IMG/VR virus record: IMGVR_UViG_3300038701_001058
Location: 1-30,960 of that record
Strand: one strand, 5' to 3'
Source of the DNA: a virus
Length of the DNA: 30,960 bases
Position 1 is the first letter of the stretch. Each line of letters starts with the position of its first letter. This document shows positions 19,734 through 29,650 of the stretch, piece by piece. Under the pieces are notes generated by a model, which saw nothing but the letters and a program-made list of their open reading frames with translations, had not been told where the DNA came from and did no database searches. Made by a program: the position numbers and the translations under genes.

Positions 19734-20168
19734 ATGTTCCGTCGCGAAGTTGGTCGAATTGCCCTCACTGAGTATGGCGAGGGCGCGTGCCTCGTCATGG
19801 GCTCGGTGCGCGCCACCGTCCATCAAAAACTCGTGGTCGAGGCGCCCACGTTCGTGGCGGCTGCGGCTGCGACCAACGCCGAGGCCGAGGTGCCTGTGGC
19901 CGAAATTGCGGCAGTGGTCGACTACCTTGCGCGCGCTGTGATGCGCATCGAGGGTGTGCCCAACGTAACGTGGGATGGGCTGACCGAAGAGCAGCGCGTC
20001 GAGTTTGTCGACGGGCTCGGGGTCGTGCGGATCGCGATGCTCTATCAGTACTACAGCGTGCTTAAGCTCCACGCCTCGGGTGTGCAGCGATTCGGTGATG
20101 ACGTGATCGGGTTGATCGCGACGGGCCGCGAGCCCGAGCCCGTCGAGTCCTCGAGCGAGGAGGAGTGA
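19734..20168 (+). CDS. Tail assembly chaperone candidate
   Basis: A 144-residue protein with an own strong SD (TAGGAGG) 4-5 nt before the ATG, 8 nt after the preceding stop. It opens FRREVGRIALTEYGEGACLV and contains a helical centre (VPVAEIAAVVDYLARAVMRIEG) and VEFVDGLGVVRIAMLYQYYSVLKL. It ends in an acidic tail (EPEPVESSSEEE), which is also the SD of the tape measure gene. Position immediately upstream of the tape measure is the usual place for a chaperone. The identity rests on that. Confidence 0.5.
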   Translation: MFRREVGRIALTEYGEGACLVMGSVRATVHQKLVVEAPTFVAAAAATNAEAEVPVAEIAAVVDYLARAVMRIEGVPNVTWDGLTEEQRVEFVDGLGVVRIAMLYQYYSVLKLHASGVQRFGDDVIGLIATGREPEPVESSSEEE

Positions 20169-20174
20169 CCCACG

Positions 20175-22472
20175 ATGGCTGACGAAAAGGTCACAATCGC
20201 ATTCGTCATGGACGACCGCATCACCAAGGCGCTCAAGGGCATTGGTGACGAGATCGAGGACACCGGCGACGAAGCCACCAAGGCTAACCGCAAGGTGGGG
20301 GCGCTCGAGCAAGGCTTTGGCAAACTCAAGGGCGCGCTCGGCGCGGTTGGCGGTATGGCACTCAAGGGTGTTACCGCTGGCGCCGCCGCCGCGGCTGCCG
20401 CCGTCACTGCCGCGGCCATCGCTGCGAACAAGGCGCGCGAGGCTTGGGGCGAGCAGTCCGCCGCAGTTGGCGCCGCCGCTGATGCACTCGCGCGCGCAGG
20501 TGTGCCTGCTGACGAGTTGGCCGGGCGCCTCGACGAGCTCAATACTGTGGCGGGCGACCTCGCAGGCAAAACGCTGTTTGGCGACGAGGCGATCTTTGAG
20601 GCCGCCGCGCGATACACCAAGCTCACGGGCGACGCGACCGTGGGCACGCGTGAGCTCGACACCATTTTGGGTATCGCAGCAGGTACGCAACGTGACGCCG
20701 CCGACGCCGCCGAGATCTACGCCAAGGCGCAGAAGGGTGACATTGGTGCGCTCAAGGATCTGACGCCGCTCACGGTCACGCAGGAGAAGGAGCTTGCCAA
20801 ACTCGAGGGCACGACCAAGCAAGCTGAGTTGGCCACCGCTCTCCTCGAGGCGCAGTATGCCGGCCTGGCGCAGCAGACCGATCCCACAACGCAGTCGATC
20901 AGCAACCTGACCGATGCGTTCGGAGACAACACCCAAGCCATCGGCGGCGTGATCAACGAGAGCGGCGCGCTCTCGCCCGTGCTCGACGCCATTACGAGCG
21001 GCTTCCGCCTTGTCGAGCAGGCCGTCTATGACAACAGCGTGGAGCTACAGCAAGGGCTCATCACTGCGACCAAGGGCGCGGTGTCGATGCTCATTCAGTT
21101 GGCCACGTGGGTCAACGAGAACGCCTCGCTCTTTGGTCAGGCGCTCGTGGGCGTGAAGCTTCTGGGCGGCGCGCTCAACGTCGTGGGCAAGGTCGTCGGG
21201 GTCGTGGCCAATGCGATCCGAACAGGACTCTCTATGGCGCTGTCTGGGCTCATGACGGTGCTGTCTGAGGTGATGCTCTCAGTGTCAGATCTCGCAGGCT
21301 TCGTTGGGGAGGACGGGCTCGCGCGCGATTTCAAGAGCATGGGCGACTCGCTGGCCGAGTCGTCCACACAATTCTCGGACTCGGCGGCCAACGGATTCAG
21401 CGCCACACAAGACAGCCTGATCGGGCTCGAGGGCGCGCTAAAGGACATCCCAAGCGCCGCCGAGGGCTACGAGGAGAACGTGGCGCGCATCGAGGCCACC
21501 TCGAAGTCTTTCGAGGGAACGCTGCGTGGCGTCAACGATCAACTGACCAACGCGCGCGCCAACGTCCAGAAGCTCTCTGCCACGAGCGGCGGACTCAACC
21601 GGACGCGCACCAACGCACCTCCTGGTGACGACACCAAGCGCGAACGTGAGGAGATGGAGCGCAAGGCCAAAGCCGAGAAGGCTGCCGCCGAACGCAAGAA
21701 GCGAGACGACGCACTCAACGCCGCCAACGCACTCGAATTCCAAAACGCTGAGATCGCGCGCCTCGACAAGATCCGCAAGCTCGAAGAGGAGCGCCTCGAG
21801 CGCGCGCGTGAGCTCAGCGACATCATGGGCGAATTGGCGGGCGTCACCACTGGCATAGGCGCCGTGGATGGACTGAGCGCCGCATTCATCGGACTGGCCG
21901 AAGCCAACGAAATGAGTCGAGAGACCGCCGCCGAGGCTGCCAAGGCGGACAAGGCGCGCGTCAACGCCATTCAGGGCGTGGGCCATGCAGCAGCGGGCGC
22001 CGCCGAAGCCATCGGCGCGAGCGAGGCTGCTGTGTCTGCGATCAAGGCGATTGCCGAGACGGCAGCGGCTGCGTCTGCGACCGGTTTGTTCCTGTCCACG
22101 GGCAACCCTTCGTTCCTCGCTGCAGCGGGTCAGCACGCGTTTGCGGCGGCGACACACGCGGTGGTGGCGGGCACGTCCGTTGCGGGCAGTCCTGCCGCTG
22201 GTGGTGGTGGCGGCCCCTCGGGCTCAAGCGCGGCGACGCGTGGCGGCGGATTGTCCGTCGACCCGCAGGACATAGCGCGCATCAACGCCGAGGCTATCGC
22301 AGAGGCGCTGGGCGGCGGCGGCGCGGGCACGGTGATCATCAACCTCGACAGCCGTGGCAGCGTGGGCGACATGACCAACGATGCGGTGCGCAAGGTCGGT
22401 GAGGCTGCCGTACTCGCATTCGACCGGCGCGGCATGCGCGCATCCAACCTGCTGATGAGGCGCACGGGATGA
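20175..22472 (+). CDS. Tape measure protein
   Basis: A 765-residue protein, the longest of the tail body, which sets tail length and spans the tube lumen. It begins with a helical basic region, then a hydrophobic Ala-rich segment at about 57-80 (GMALKGVTAGAAAAAAAVTAAAIAANKA in part). The middle has further hydrophobic runs, and a strong coiled coil lies at about 488-553 (charged K/E/R-rich). A Gly/Ala/Ser-rich low-complexity zone sits at about 660-700, and the protein ends RRGMRASNLLMRRTG. No peptidase or lytic transglycosylase motif is obvious. The SD is GAGGAGGAG, 9-10 nt upstream of the ATG at 20175. From the usual ~0.15 nm per residue one expects a tail around 115 nm. It overlaps the next gene by 4 nt. 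Confidence 0.85.
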   Translation: MADEKVTIAFVMDDRITKALKGIGDEIEDTGDEATKANRKVGALEQGFGKLKGALGAVGGMALKGVTAGAAAAAAAVTAAAIAANKAREAWGEQSAAVGAAADALARAGVPADELAGRLDELNTVAGDLAGKTLFGDEAIFEAAARYTKLTGDATVGTRELDTILGIAAGTQRDAADAAEIYAKAQKGDIGALKDLTPLTVTQEKELAKLEGTTKQAELATALLEAQYAGLAQQTDPTTQSISNLTDAFGDNTQAIGGVINESGALSPVLDAITSGFRLVEQAVYDNSVELQQGLITATKGAVSMLIQLATWVNENASLFGQALVGVKLLGGALNVVGKVVGVVANAIRTGLSMALSGLMTVLSEVMLSVSDLAGFVGEDGLARDFKSMGDSLAESSTQFSDSAANGFSATQDSLIGLEGALKDIPSAAEGYEENVARIEATSKSFEGTLRGVNDQLTNARANVQKLSATSGGLNRTRTNAPPGDDTKREREEMERKAKAEKAAAERKKRDDALNAANALEFQNAEIARLDKIRKLEEERLERARELSDIMGELAGVTTGIGAVDGLSAAFIGLAEANEMSRETAAEAAKADKARVNAIQGVGHAAAGAAEAIGASEAAVSAIKAIAETAAAASATGLFLSTGNPSFLAAAGQHAFAAATHAVVAGTSVAGSPAAGGGGGPSGSSAATRGGGLSVDPQDIARINAEAIAEALGGGGAGTVIINLDSRGSVGDMTNDAVRKVGEAAVLAFDRRGMRASNLLMRRTG

Positions 22473-23386
22473 GTCTTGAGCATCGACGCGAGAAATGGCT
22501 CTATCCGGTCGTGATCGACTCGGGCAACGGTGGGATCACCGTCACCGAGGATGGAGGCTCGCCCGTGGCAGTGTCCGTCACTGCGGGCACGTACTATGTC
22601 CACAACGATACGGGCGGGCTCCTCCAGGTGCTCGCGGCTGCGCTCAATGCGCACGGCTCACTCTCGGGCACGTACTCATTCGAGCCCATCACGCCCACGC
22701 AAACGATGGGGCTGGGGCGCTGTGGCGTGCGAATGCGCGTGACCGGGCTCTCCACAAGCCTTTCCGTTACGGTCTTCTCAGGCGCCGCGCCGACGCGTCC
22801 GGCACTCGAGGAGTGTCTTGGGCTCGGCACGGGTGGCACATTCGCTGGCGTGGCCGACGGCTCCGACTTCATCGTTGACGGCCCGTTTTCGTATGCGGGC
22901 TCGTGGGTTCCGTATGAGCGCGTGGCCGAGCATCGACGCAGCGCGGGCGGCATCTTGTATGGGTCGAGCGAGTACACCGAGCGCACGGACTTCTACGCGC
23001 TCGACTACGGGCGTCGCACCTTCCGCACCACCCGGTATGAGTACCTTCCGAGCACGCGGATCTTCGTAGACCGCGCGACGGTCTACGAGTACGCGATCAA
23101 TGCCGAGGAGGCCGAGGGCGACACAGGCAATGCATTCGAGTCGATGTGGCGAGAGATGCGCCGTGGTGCGTCCATCTACGTGGTCCATTACGAGCCCGGC
23201 GAGCGCTTCACACTCGACAGCGCCGACACCTCAGCGCCTGCCACGTATGCAGCCGAGGAGCTTCGCGTGCGTGACCTCGCGGGTGCTCAAGACTTCTCGA
23301 GCATGGCCAGCGTGCAGCGTCTCGCGGGTGAGTACTATTCGGTGACCTTCGAATCCGTCGTGGTCGCTTCCTCCTACGCATACTGA
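22469..23386 (+). CDS. Distal tail / minor tail protein
   Basis: A 305-residue beta-rich protein immediately after the tape measure, starting in an ATGA overlap. This is the place of the distal tail (Dit-like) protein that links tube and tip. The sequence contains GGITVTEDGGSPVAVSVTAGTYYVHNDTGGLLQVLAAALNAHG in part, a domain that reads as 'x-tYyxxn...LlxxlaaaLN', found in small phage tail-tip proteins of this type. Later it has FRTTRYEYLPSTRIFVDR and ESMWREMRRGASIYVVHYEPGE. Specific function is inferred from position. Confidence 0.55.
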   Translation: MSLEHRREKWLYPVVIDSGNGGITVTEDGGSPVAVSVTAGTYYVHNDTGGLLQVLAAALNAHGSLSGTYSFEPITPTQTMGLGRCGVRMRVTGLSTSLSVTVFSGAAPTRPALEECLGLGTGGTFAGVADGSDFIVDGPFSYAGSWVPYERVAEHRRSAGGILYGSSEYTERTDFYALDYGRRTFRTTRYEYLPSTRIFVDRATVYEYAINAEEAEGDTGNAFESMWREMRRGASIYVVHYEPGERFTLDSADTSAPATYAAEELRVRDLAGAQDFSSMASVQRLAGEYYSVTFESVVVASSYAY

Positions 23387-23393
23387 GGGCACC

Positions 23394-26300
23394 TTGGGCC
23401 GCATTGTAGCCATTACATTCGACGGGCACGGGGGAGACGCCACGCGCTCGTCTGGAGACGCTTACTACTTCTCCACGACGGGCGAGGCGCCGGTGGGTTC
23501 GGCGTACCGCTGGATTCCAGGTTTGACCGACCTCCCGAGCGCGATCACTACCACGCTCGATCCGTTTACGGGCGACATGCAGGCGAGCGCGTTCAGTTTC
23601 GCGTTGGCTGCGTCTGATCGCATCGCGCAGGCGTTCATGGCTGAGCAGATCGCGCCTCCACACGAGCTCTTCACGGCCTCGCTCTCCGACTCGGCCACCA
23701 CGCTCACGCTCGCCACAGCCTCCTCCTACCCCTCGTCGGGTGAGGTCATTTGGATTGGCGACGAGTCCATATTCTTGGTGTCCGGCTCGGGGCCAGGGTA
23801 CGCCACCGTGCAGCGCGGCTACTACAATTCTACGGCCACCTCGCACACCTCGGGCGCCGCCGTCTTTACGAGCCTGCCGTACTGGCGTGGGCGCGCAGTG
23901 CGCCTGATCGAGCAGGACACCGACACGGGCACTATCACGACGCGCTGGCGCGGGCTCGTCACCGACATCGAGCAGGATGGGCCTCGCGTGATCGTGCAGA
24001 CAGTCGAGCTGCTCGGGGCGCTCGGCGGCGCCGAGGTCAACACCGAGTCGGCCCAGTTGCGCCACACTTTCCGTTGGCGACCGGGGCCGGGGGGCTACCT
24101 ACTCGGGGAGGTCGTGGGGCTCTCTCCTGCGCTGTGGTCGATCTCTGATGGCGACACGCTCACGCTCCAGGTCGACGATGCGCTCGTGAGCGCCACGCTC
24201 AAGGGGGGCGGCACGGTGTGGCGTCACGCGCGCGCTTCCTACCTGCTCGAAGGTTCGCCACGCACGGGCGCCGACGGTGAGGATGGTGGTGACGAGATCG
24301 CAGCCGAGCGGGCCTATGAAGTGCTCGCGTGGTCGCGCGCCGCCTCCATTGCGCCCACGTCCTCGCTCTCACAGCCGTATCACCCCGTGGTGGTCGCGCT
24401 CGCGCTGCTCACATCCACGGGCACGGGCGACAACGGGCCGTACGACGTGCTCGGAGAGGCGGCGGGGCTTGGTGTGCCGTGGTCGTTCTTCTCGGGTGTG
24501 GAGGCGTTCGTGGCCGACACCACAGCGCTCGCCATCGATCGGCTCGTGCTCGGGTGGGATGGCGAGCCGTGGACGCCGTGGGCGCGTGCGCAAACCATCT
24601 TGCGCGCCTTCGGGCTGCTCTTCGGTCGCACGGGCGACGGACTCATCACAATCCAGCGGCTGCGCACGGTCACTGTGGGCGACCTCGACGGCGCCTCTTC
24701 GCTTACGCTCTACCCCGACGTTGCGCCCAAACTCGGGCGGCGCCTCTCACGCACGCCTGCCGAAGTCACGGCCACTGTGGGCACGACGCCGTGGGCCGAT
24801 GGCACGCAGGTCACGATCCGCGCGGCTGATCGCTCCAGGCGAGGCGCGCGTCTGATCGACAATCCAACGTATGCGGTCGACCTCGAGGTGTTCACCCCCG
24901 AGCGGCTGCTGCCGGGCGGCTCGATCGCTGGGCTCGCCACCTCACTCACCGGGCTGCTCTCTATGGGCATCGACCTTGCGCCCGAGCTCTCAGGCTCGGC
25001 GGGCGACCCACAGCGCATCTCCGGCGCGTCTCAGGTTGAGCTCGGAGGCACGTACAAAATCGCCTCGCTCGGCGGCCTGCGCGATGGCTGGCTCGTGGAC
25101 GGCACCGGCGCGCGCGTGGCAGTGGGCGACAACGCCACGTTCGCAGGACTCGTGACCGCGCTGGCGTGGTCGCCCAGCTCGGGTGCCTTGGATGTCACTG
25201 TGCTGCTCACGTCGTGGCGCTCGGGTGAAGCTACGCTCGAGCGGGCGCCCAGCGCCATCGTGGGCTCAAGCTCGACTACCACTGTGATCAACCTCGACGC
25301 CACCGAGGCGCACGGTGCCTCTCCAGGTGACGCGTTCACTGTCGGTGATCAGATCGAGATGTGTAGCGCAGACGGCACGCGCTCGGGTGATGTGGGCACC
25401 ATCGCGTCCAAGACCGCCACGAGTATCACGATGGGCGCCGCGCTCGCCTCGGCGCCGGTGGCCGGGGAAGTCGTGCGGCTCCAAGAGTCCGTCAACTTTG
25501 GCAACACCACGCGCTACTCGTCGACCTCGCGCCCGTTTGCGTATCTGGACGCTGATGGCGCGACGGGCATCGAGGACGTTGATGGCAACCTGACCGGGCC
25601 AGATGTCTACGGATACGCTGGGTTCTCGGGCGGAGGCGGAGGTACCGCGCCAGCGCTCGCAGACGTGCCGTTTGTGGGCGTGGACGACGCCGCCGTTACG
25701 TCTGCTGACGAGACGGCCTCGCAGCCGTATGACGCGTGGCTGGCGTACACGCTGCGTGCCAATGAGAGCAACCTTATCCAGCGCGGCTATCAGGTGTCGT
25801 GGTGCCCGGTCACGCACGGCGCGGGCGACTATGGCTCGGGCTCGGGCCATCGTCCTTACGCCTCCTCGCGCCCGTCAACGATTCTGTATCTGCCGTGGCT
25901 TAAGACAGACGGGCTCAAGAGCATCCGACTCAACGGCATTGCGCGCGCGGGCTCCGAAACATCGAGCGCGCCTGAGCTCACCGCAGCGATCTACACCGTA
26001 ACGCTTGAGGTGGCGGGCAAGACACAGACGCGCCAACTCTCCGAGGCGATCGACATCGCAGAAGATTGGGCCGACGACTCCTTCGACCTCTCGGTCGACG
26101 TGCCCGAGGTTGGGCCAGTGTTCCCGGTCGCGCTGTGGGGTCAGTCCGACCCGCAGGGGTGGGTGGTCAGTGACGAGACGATCACCACGCTCACCGTGGA
26201 CTTTGGGCGCGAGGCGTCGGCGGACTCGGGCACGCCGTACACCGACACGACGAGCGCGCGCCCGAACGCCGACGCGCTCGACCTCCAGGTGACACAACTC

Positions 26301-27206
26301 GACGCGGGGCCGCTGCTCGAGCACTTGCAGCCAAAGTCCGCCACCGAGATGTACGTGACGGCGCCGCTGAGCACGCCCAACGATGGCGCCGTCACGCGCT
26401 GGCTCTCGTACCTCCAGGTGGCAGGTGTTGACATCGTGGCGGCGCACGAGGACTCGACGTATGAGGGCGACGCGACCTTGCGCCCGCTGCGCACGATCTC
26501 GTCAGACATCGAGGTCAACCGGCTCGCACGCGCCGAGGCTGCGCGCAACCGTCCTAGGCTGCTGTGGGTTGGACCGGTGGGTGATCGACCCAACGAGACT
26601 GAGACGGTGCTATGGCCAGCCGACTATACGCGGCGCCATGTCGTCCACAACGCCGACGACTCGACCACCACATCAAAAGTTCTCGATGCCTCGATCTGGC
26701 TCGACACGAGCGCGCCTCGCGTGATCGTGCTCGCGCACGTGTTGCCCGTCCACTACCTCGACCAACCGTTACTAATCGACCCGATCAGCAACGCATCGGT
26801 TGGCACGTGGGAGGGGCATCTAAAGGTACTCCAACTCGAGGACGGCGACGCGGGATGGTCGGGCGCCACGAGCGTCGGTGACACCTCGAGCAGCGTCACA
26901 GACTTCGAGCTCATCCACTATCCGGCGGTCGCGCGCGGGGACTTCCCGGCGCTCTATCAGCATCACTTGCAGCGCGAGAACAGCCTGTGGACGCACCGTG
27001 AGGGGCAGTTGTTCCGCGAGGACACGAGGCTTGTGCAAACGGTGGCGTTGTCCGTCGACGTGAGCGCGTACAACGCCACCGAGCCGCTGCGCGTAGAATT
27101 CCACCTCGAGCACACCTCGACGGACTGGGGCAACGGATTCAACAACGCAGCCACTGGGCTCGACCTGGTGGTCGTCGGCGTGACTGTGTGGGAGGCGCCA
27201 ACCTGA
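23394..27206 (+). CDS. Large tail tip / baseplate hub protein
   Basis: A 1270-residue protein, the largest in the window, after the distal tail gene. It probably forms the central tail hub that contacts the host. The start is TTG at 23394 with GAGGG upstream; no ATG occurs in frame until codon 62. Residues ~90-190 (LTLATASSYPSSGEVIWIGDE, then PYWRGRAVRLIEQDTDTG) resemble the first part of tail-tip proteins, with a 'G-x-x-x-I-G-x-E' repeat. The remainder is beta-rich, Ser/Thr-rich and lacks obvious enzyme motifs. The C-terminal segment, about 1150-1270 (SLWTHREGQLFREDTR and the strands after it), looks like a jelly-roll-type end domain. Its end overlaps the next start (TGATG). It is likely a host-range determinant. 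Confidence 0.65.
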   Translation: MGRIVAITFDGHGGDATRSSGDAYYFSTTGEAPVGSAYRWIPGLTDLPSAITTTLDPFTGDMQASAFSFALAASDRIAQAFMAEQIAPPHELFTASLSDSATTLTLATASSYPSSGEVIWIGDESIFLVSGSGPGYATVQRGYYNSTATSHTSGAAVFTSLPYWRGRAVRLIEQDTDTGTITTRWRGLVTDIEQDGPRVIVQTVELLGALGGAEVNTESAQLRHTFRWRPGPGGYLLGEVVGLSPALWSISDGDTLTLQVDDALVSATLKGGGTVWRHARASYLLEGSPRTGADGEDGGDEIAAERAYEVLAWSRAASIAPTSSLSQPYHPVVVALALLTSTGTGDNGPYDVLGEAAGLGVPWSFFSGVEAFVADTTALAIDRLVLGWDGEPWTPWARAQTILRAFGLLFGRTGDGLITIQRLRTVTVGDLDGASSLTLYPDVAPKLGRRLSRTPAEVTATVGTTPWADGTQVTIRAADRSRRGARLIDNPTYAVDLEVFTPERLLPGGSIAGLATSLTGLLSMGIDLAPELSGSAGDPQRISGASQVELGGTYKIASLGGLRDGWLVDGTGARVAVGDNATFAGLVTALAWSPSSGALDVTVLLTSWRSGEATLERAPSAIVGSSSTTTVINLDATEAHGASPGDAFTVGDQIEMCSADGTRSGDVGTIASKTATSITMGAALASAPVAGEVVRLQESVNFGNTTRYSSTSRPFAYLDADGATGIEDVDGNLTGPDVYGYAGFSGGGGGTAPALADVPFVGVDDAAVTSADETASQPYDAWLAYTLRANESNLIQRGYQVSWCPVTHGAGDYGSGSGHRPYASSRPSTILYLPWLKTDGLKSIRLNGIARAGSETSSAPELTAAIYTVTLEVAGKTQTRQLSEAIDIAEDWADDSFDLSVDVPEVGPVFPVALWGQSDPQGWVVSDETITTLTVDFGREASADSGTPYTDTTSARPNADALDLQVTQLDAGPLLEHLQPKSATEMYVTAPLSTPNDGAVTRWLSYLQVAGVDIVAAHEDSTYEGDATLRPLRTISSDIEVNRLARAEAARNRPRLLWVGPVGDRPNETETVLWPADYTRRHVVHNADDSTTTSKVLDASIWLDTSAPRVIVLAHVLPVHYLDQPLLIDPISNASVGTWEGHLKVLQLEDGDAGWSGATSVGDTSSSVTDFELIHYPAVARGDFPALYQHHLQRENSLWTHREGQLFREDTRLVQTVALSVDVSAYNATEPLRVEFHLEHTSTDWGNGFNNAATGLDLVVVGVTVWEAPT

Positions 27207-27736
27207 TGGCCAAGACGACACCGACGACATACACCGCCCCCACGCTGCTCGACATCAGCCCTAGCGGCGTGGTGCGCGACGACACATGGTCAGACCACAC
27301 GCAGCGCCTCCACTACCTCTATTCGCGAACAGGCGAGCGCATCCCGCTCTACAATGGAGACTCCATCAGCACCACGTCAACGAGCTACGTGCGCGCCGAC
27401 GAGCTCGACGGCATCGTGGGTGTGTGGCGACCTCGGCGCGTGGCTGACGGGGATGTGTACTTGCTCACACTCGTAATCTACGGCGAAGACATCCGAGTGC
27501 GCGCGACGATTTACGACGTGGCCGCTGGAGCCTCGCTTGACGTTACGGGCGTAGCCATCACCACCGGGCCTGAATGGGCATCGGTCACCTACTCGGGCGC
27601 AGCCGCCGACGTGCTCACAGCCGGTGTGCCCAAGCTGCTCGGAATCGACCTCCAGATACGCGCAGATACCACCGAGGCCACGCTGTATCAGGCGTTTGCC
27701 CACGCCGCCATCCTGACCGCCGCCCAGATCCCTTGA
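27206..27736 (+). CDS. Minor tail / tail tip accessory protein
   Basis: A 176-residue beta-rich protein (YTAPTLLDISPSGVVRDD, then RLHYLYSRTGERIPLYNGD, VYLLTLVIYGEDIRVRATIYD) with no signal peptide and few Cys. It begins at TGATG coupled to the hub gene. The pattern of short strands in the 150-200 residue range suits a small jelly-roll or galectin-like tail accessory. No family is recognised. It is probably a structural component of the tip. Confidence 0.5.
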   Translation: MAKTTPTTYTAPTLLDISPSGVVRDDTWSDHTQRLHYLYSRTGERIPLYNGDSISTTSTSYVRADELDGIVGVWRPRRVADGDVYLLTLVIYGEDIRVRATIYDVAAGASLDVTGVAITTGPEWASVTYSGAAADVLTAGVPKLLGIDLQIRADTTEATLYQAFAHAAILTAAQIP

Positions 27737-27755
27737 CGTTGAGGAGGCTCCAGCC

Positions 27756-28076
27756 ATGCCATCACTGACAGACTTTGCTATCCCTGTGGCCACGGTCACC
27801 ACCTCGCTCGACGGCGCTGCTGTGAGTGAGATCGACCTTGCGGCGGCAGGCATCGAGGCCGACGACCTTTATGAGCTCTCATTCCAGGGCGACAATACCG
27901 TCTTGGTGACGCTCTCGGCAGACAGCCCGCAGACGATCACCGAGACCATCAAGATCGGCGCCGAGCCCGTATACGGCCCGTTCTGCCGCCGCTATGCGCA
28001 CATGCGCTATCTGTTCGCTGCGAGCGCCACCGACGTGACCGTTACGATTTACCGCACCGACATGGGGGATTCATGA
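27756..28076 (+). CDS. Small tail accessory protein
   Basis: A 106-residue beta-rich protein with strong SD (GAGGAGG) before the ATG. The alternation of strands (FAIPVATVTTSLDGAAVSEIDL, then LYELSFQGDNTVLVTLSAD, VTVTIYRTD) suggests a compact sandwich. No motif is recognised. The end overlaps the following fibre gene by 4 nt (ATGA), so it may be a connector or chaperone for that fibre. Confidence 0.5.
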   Translation: MPSLTDFAIPVATVTTSLDGAAVSEIDLAAAGIEADDLYELSFQGDNTVLVTLSADSPQTITETIKIGAEPVYGPFCRRYAHMRYLFAASATDVTVTIYRTDMGDS

Positions 28077-29278
28077 GCGTCAAGATAGGACAGCCCAAGG
28101 CGCCGAGCCCCACCACCGTGGGCGGGTGGAACATCGTGGCGACTGCCGACGACTTCCCGCCCGCCAACGGTTCGGGCGTGCGCAATCTGCCAAGCGGCTC
28201 CTCTTGGCTCATCACAGGCGCCATCGACCTCGGCACCACGCGCCTCAACTGCACGGGCGCCGTGGCGCTCGCAGGCGCATCGCCCGAGACGTGCACGCTC
28301 ACATCCGATCTCGGCGCTGGCGTACCCATCGTCGAGAGCGATGGCACGCTTACGCTGCGCGACGTGGCTTTTGACCTCCAAGGCTCGAGCGTGGGCGTCA
28401 AGGTTGACGGATCGGTCACGGCCAACGCTGCGTGTGACTGGGTTGGGGTCAACTTCACGGGCTCGACGAGCGCGCGAGGCGTCATCCTCGACGATGTGAC
28501 CAACGCTATTTTCATGCTGTGTGCGTGGCTCGGGCCAGACGGCATCCTCGTCGAGACCGCCATTGACACGATCGCAGTCACGGAATCGCTCATGAGTCTG
28601 GGCGCGACTGGTCAAAAGGGCCTTGCGTTCGGCACTGACGCCGTGGTCAACCGACGCATTCGCTTCGAGTCGAGTGCGATCGTCGTGCTCTCGGGCGCTA
28701 CGGGTTTCGACGTGTCTGCGACCAATGCCCCTTCCTCAGAATCGTTCATTCTCAACCGCATCAACTTCGCGGGGCCGGGCACGTACACCAACGGCTTGGC
28801 CGTGCTCGACGACAACGTGAGGTGGTCGGAGTGTCGAGGCATCACCAACTCCACGCGCCTTGGTGAGATGTTCTTTTCGGGCAATTCGACAACGACGACG
28901 ATCTCGAGCTCAGACACATACGTCAAGGTGGCTGGCACCACCACGGCAGGCTCGATCAACCAACGATTCGACCACACGTCAGGGCGCCTTACCTATGCCT
29001 CAGCGCTCGCCGAGTCGTTTCGCATCTCGATCGTGGCCACGCTCACGAGTGGCAACAACCGAGTGATCGGGCTGCGTGCGTACAAGAACGGCGTCGCCGT
29101 CGATGCGCGCGTAAGCAAATCCACCACCTCGGGCACTGGTCGTAGCGAAAACATCGTTTACGAGGCCGCCGTTAAGCTCGAGCAGGATGACTACATCGAG
29201 GTGTTCGTGGCCAACACGACCGCCACCAACAACATTACGGTGGAAGACCTCTCCGTCACCGTCTCATCGCTCACGTAA
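28073..29278 (+). CDS. Tail fibre / spike: beta-helix-like body with C1q/TNF-like head
   Basis: A 401-residue protein. Residues ~40-260 have the repeating pattern of short strands and turns of right-handed parallel beta-helix proteins (LTLRDVAFDLQGSSVGVKV, CDWVGVNFTGSTSARGVIL, AIFMLCAWLGPDGILVET). The C-terminal 150 residues (TTTTISSSDTYVKVAGTTTAG, FRISIVATLTSGNNRVIGLRA, VYEAAVKLEQDDYIEVFVANTTA) match the trimeric C1q/TNF-like jelly-roll head of many phage fibres. It is likely a trimeric receptor-binding protein. Whether the helix carries an active depolymerase site cannot be told; no typical catalytic residue cluster stands out. Confidence 0.65.
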   Translation: MSVKIGQPKAPSPTTVGGWNIVATADDFPPANGSGVRNLPSGSSWLITGAIDLGTTRLNCTGAVALAGASPETCTLTSDLGAGVPIVESDGTLTLRDVAFDLQGSSVGVKVDGSVTANAACDWVGVNFTGSTSARGVILDDVTNAIFMLCAWLGPDGILVETAIDTIAVTESLMSLGATGQKGLAFGTDAVVNRRIRFESSAIVVLSGATGFDVSATNAPSSESFILNRINFAGPGTYTNGLAVLDDNVRWSECRGITNSTRLGEMFFSGNSTTTTISSSDTYVKVAGTTTAGSINQRFDHTSGRLTYASALAESFRISIVATLTSGNNRVIGLRAYKNGVAVDARVSKSTTSGTGRSENIVYEAAVKLEQDDYIEVFVANTTATNNITVEDLSVTVSSLT

Positions 29279-29287
29279 GGAGTCCCT

Positions 29288-29638
29288 ATGTCTGTCCGCA
29301 TCATCGCAGGCACATCCAAAACACTCACGCTCACTGTCTACGCCAGCGACGGCACGACCACCGTGGACATCACCACGGGCCACACCATCGATCTGCACTA
29401 CGTGCGCGCCGATGATCCTGACACCGTGGTCATCAACAAGGGCACGGCATTGAGCGGGGACGATGACATTGACGTGGCCACCTCAGGTGCGTCTGGCATC
29501 GCCTCGGCCACGCTAGTCGAGGCAGACACATCGAGCCTCGCTGTGGGCACGTACAAGGGTCAGTGGCGCGTGGACGACGGCACAGACGTGACGCTCGTGG
29601 CAGCGCCCGACCTCATCATCTCCGACACGTACCACTGA
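29288..29638 (+). CDS. BppU-like baseplate upper/fibre adaptor protein
   Basis: A 116-residue protein with SD AAGGAG before the ATG. The sequence SVRIIAGTSKTLTLTVYASDG then VDITTGHTIDLHYVRADDPDTVVINKG and YKGQWRVDDG is the N-terminal Ig-like domain seen in phage baseplate upper proteins (BppU-N-like): 'xGdtxxltvxvxdxdGxxxdltGatvxfxvr...v.....G.y.g.w...'. Here it is a stand-alone domain. It probably anchors or decorates the fibres next to it. Confidence 0.6.
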   Translation: MSVRIIAGTSKTLTLTVYASDGTTTVDITTGHTIDLHYVRADDPDTVVINKGTALSGDDDIDVATSGASGIASATLVEADTSSLAVGTYKGQWRVDDGTDVTLVAAPDLIISDTYH

Positions 29639-29650
29639 TCAGGCACACCC

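Noticed and set aside
19600-19760. Programmed frameshift joining the two genes before the tape measure
   Set aside because: No slippery heptamer seen near the stop at 19723 and the second gene has its own SD and ATG.
27734-27739. TTGACG after the gene ending at 27736 as a promoter
   Set aside because: No -10-like hexamer 16-18 nt downstream; the sequence is part of the SD region of the next gene.
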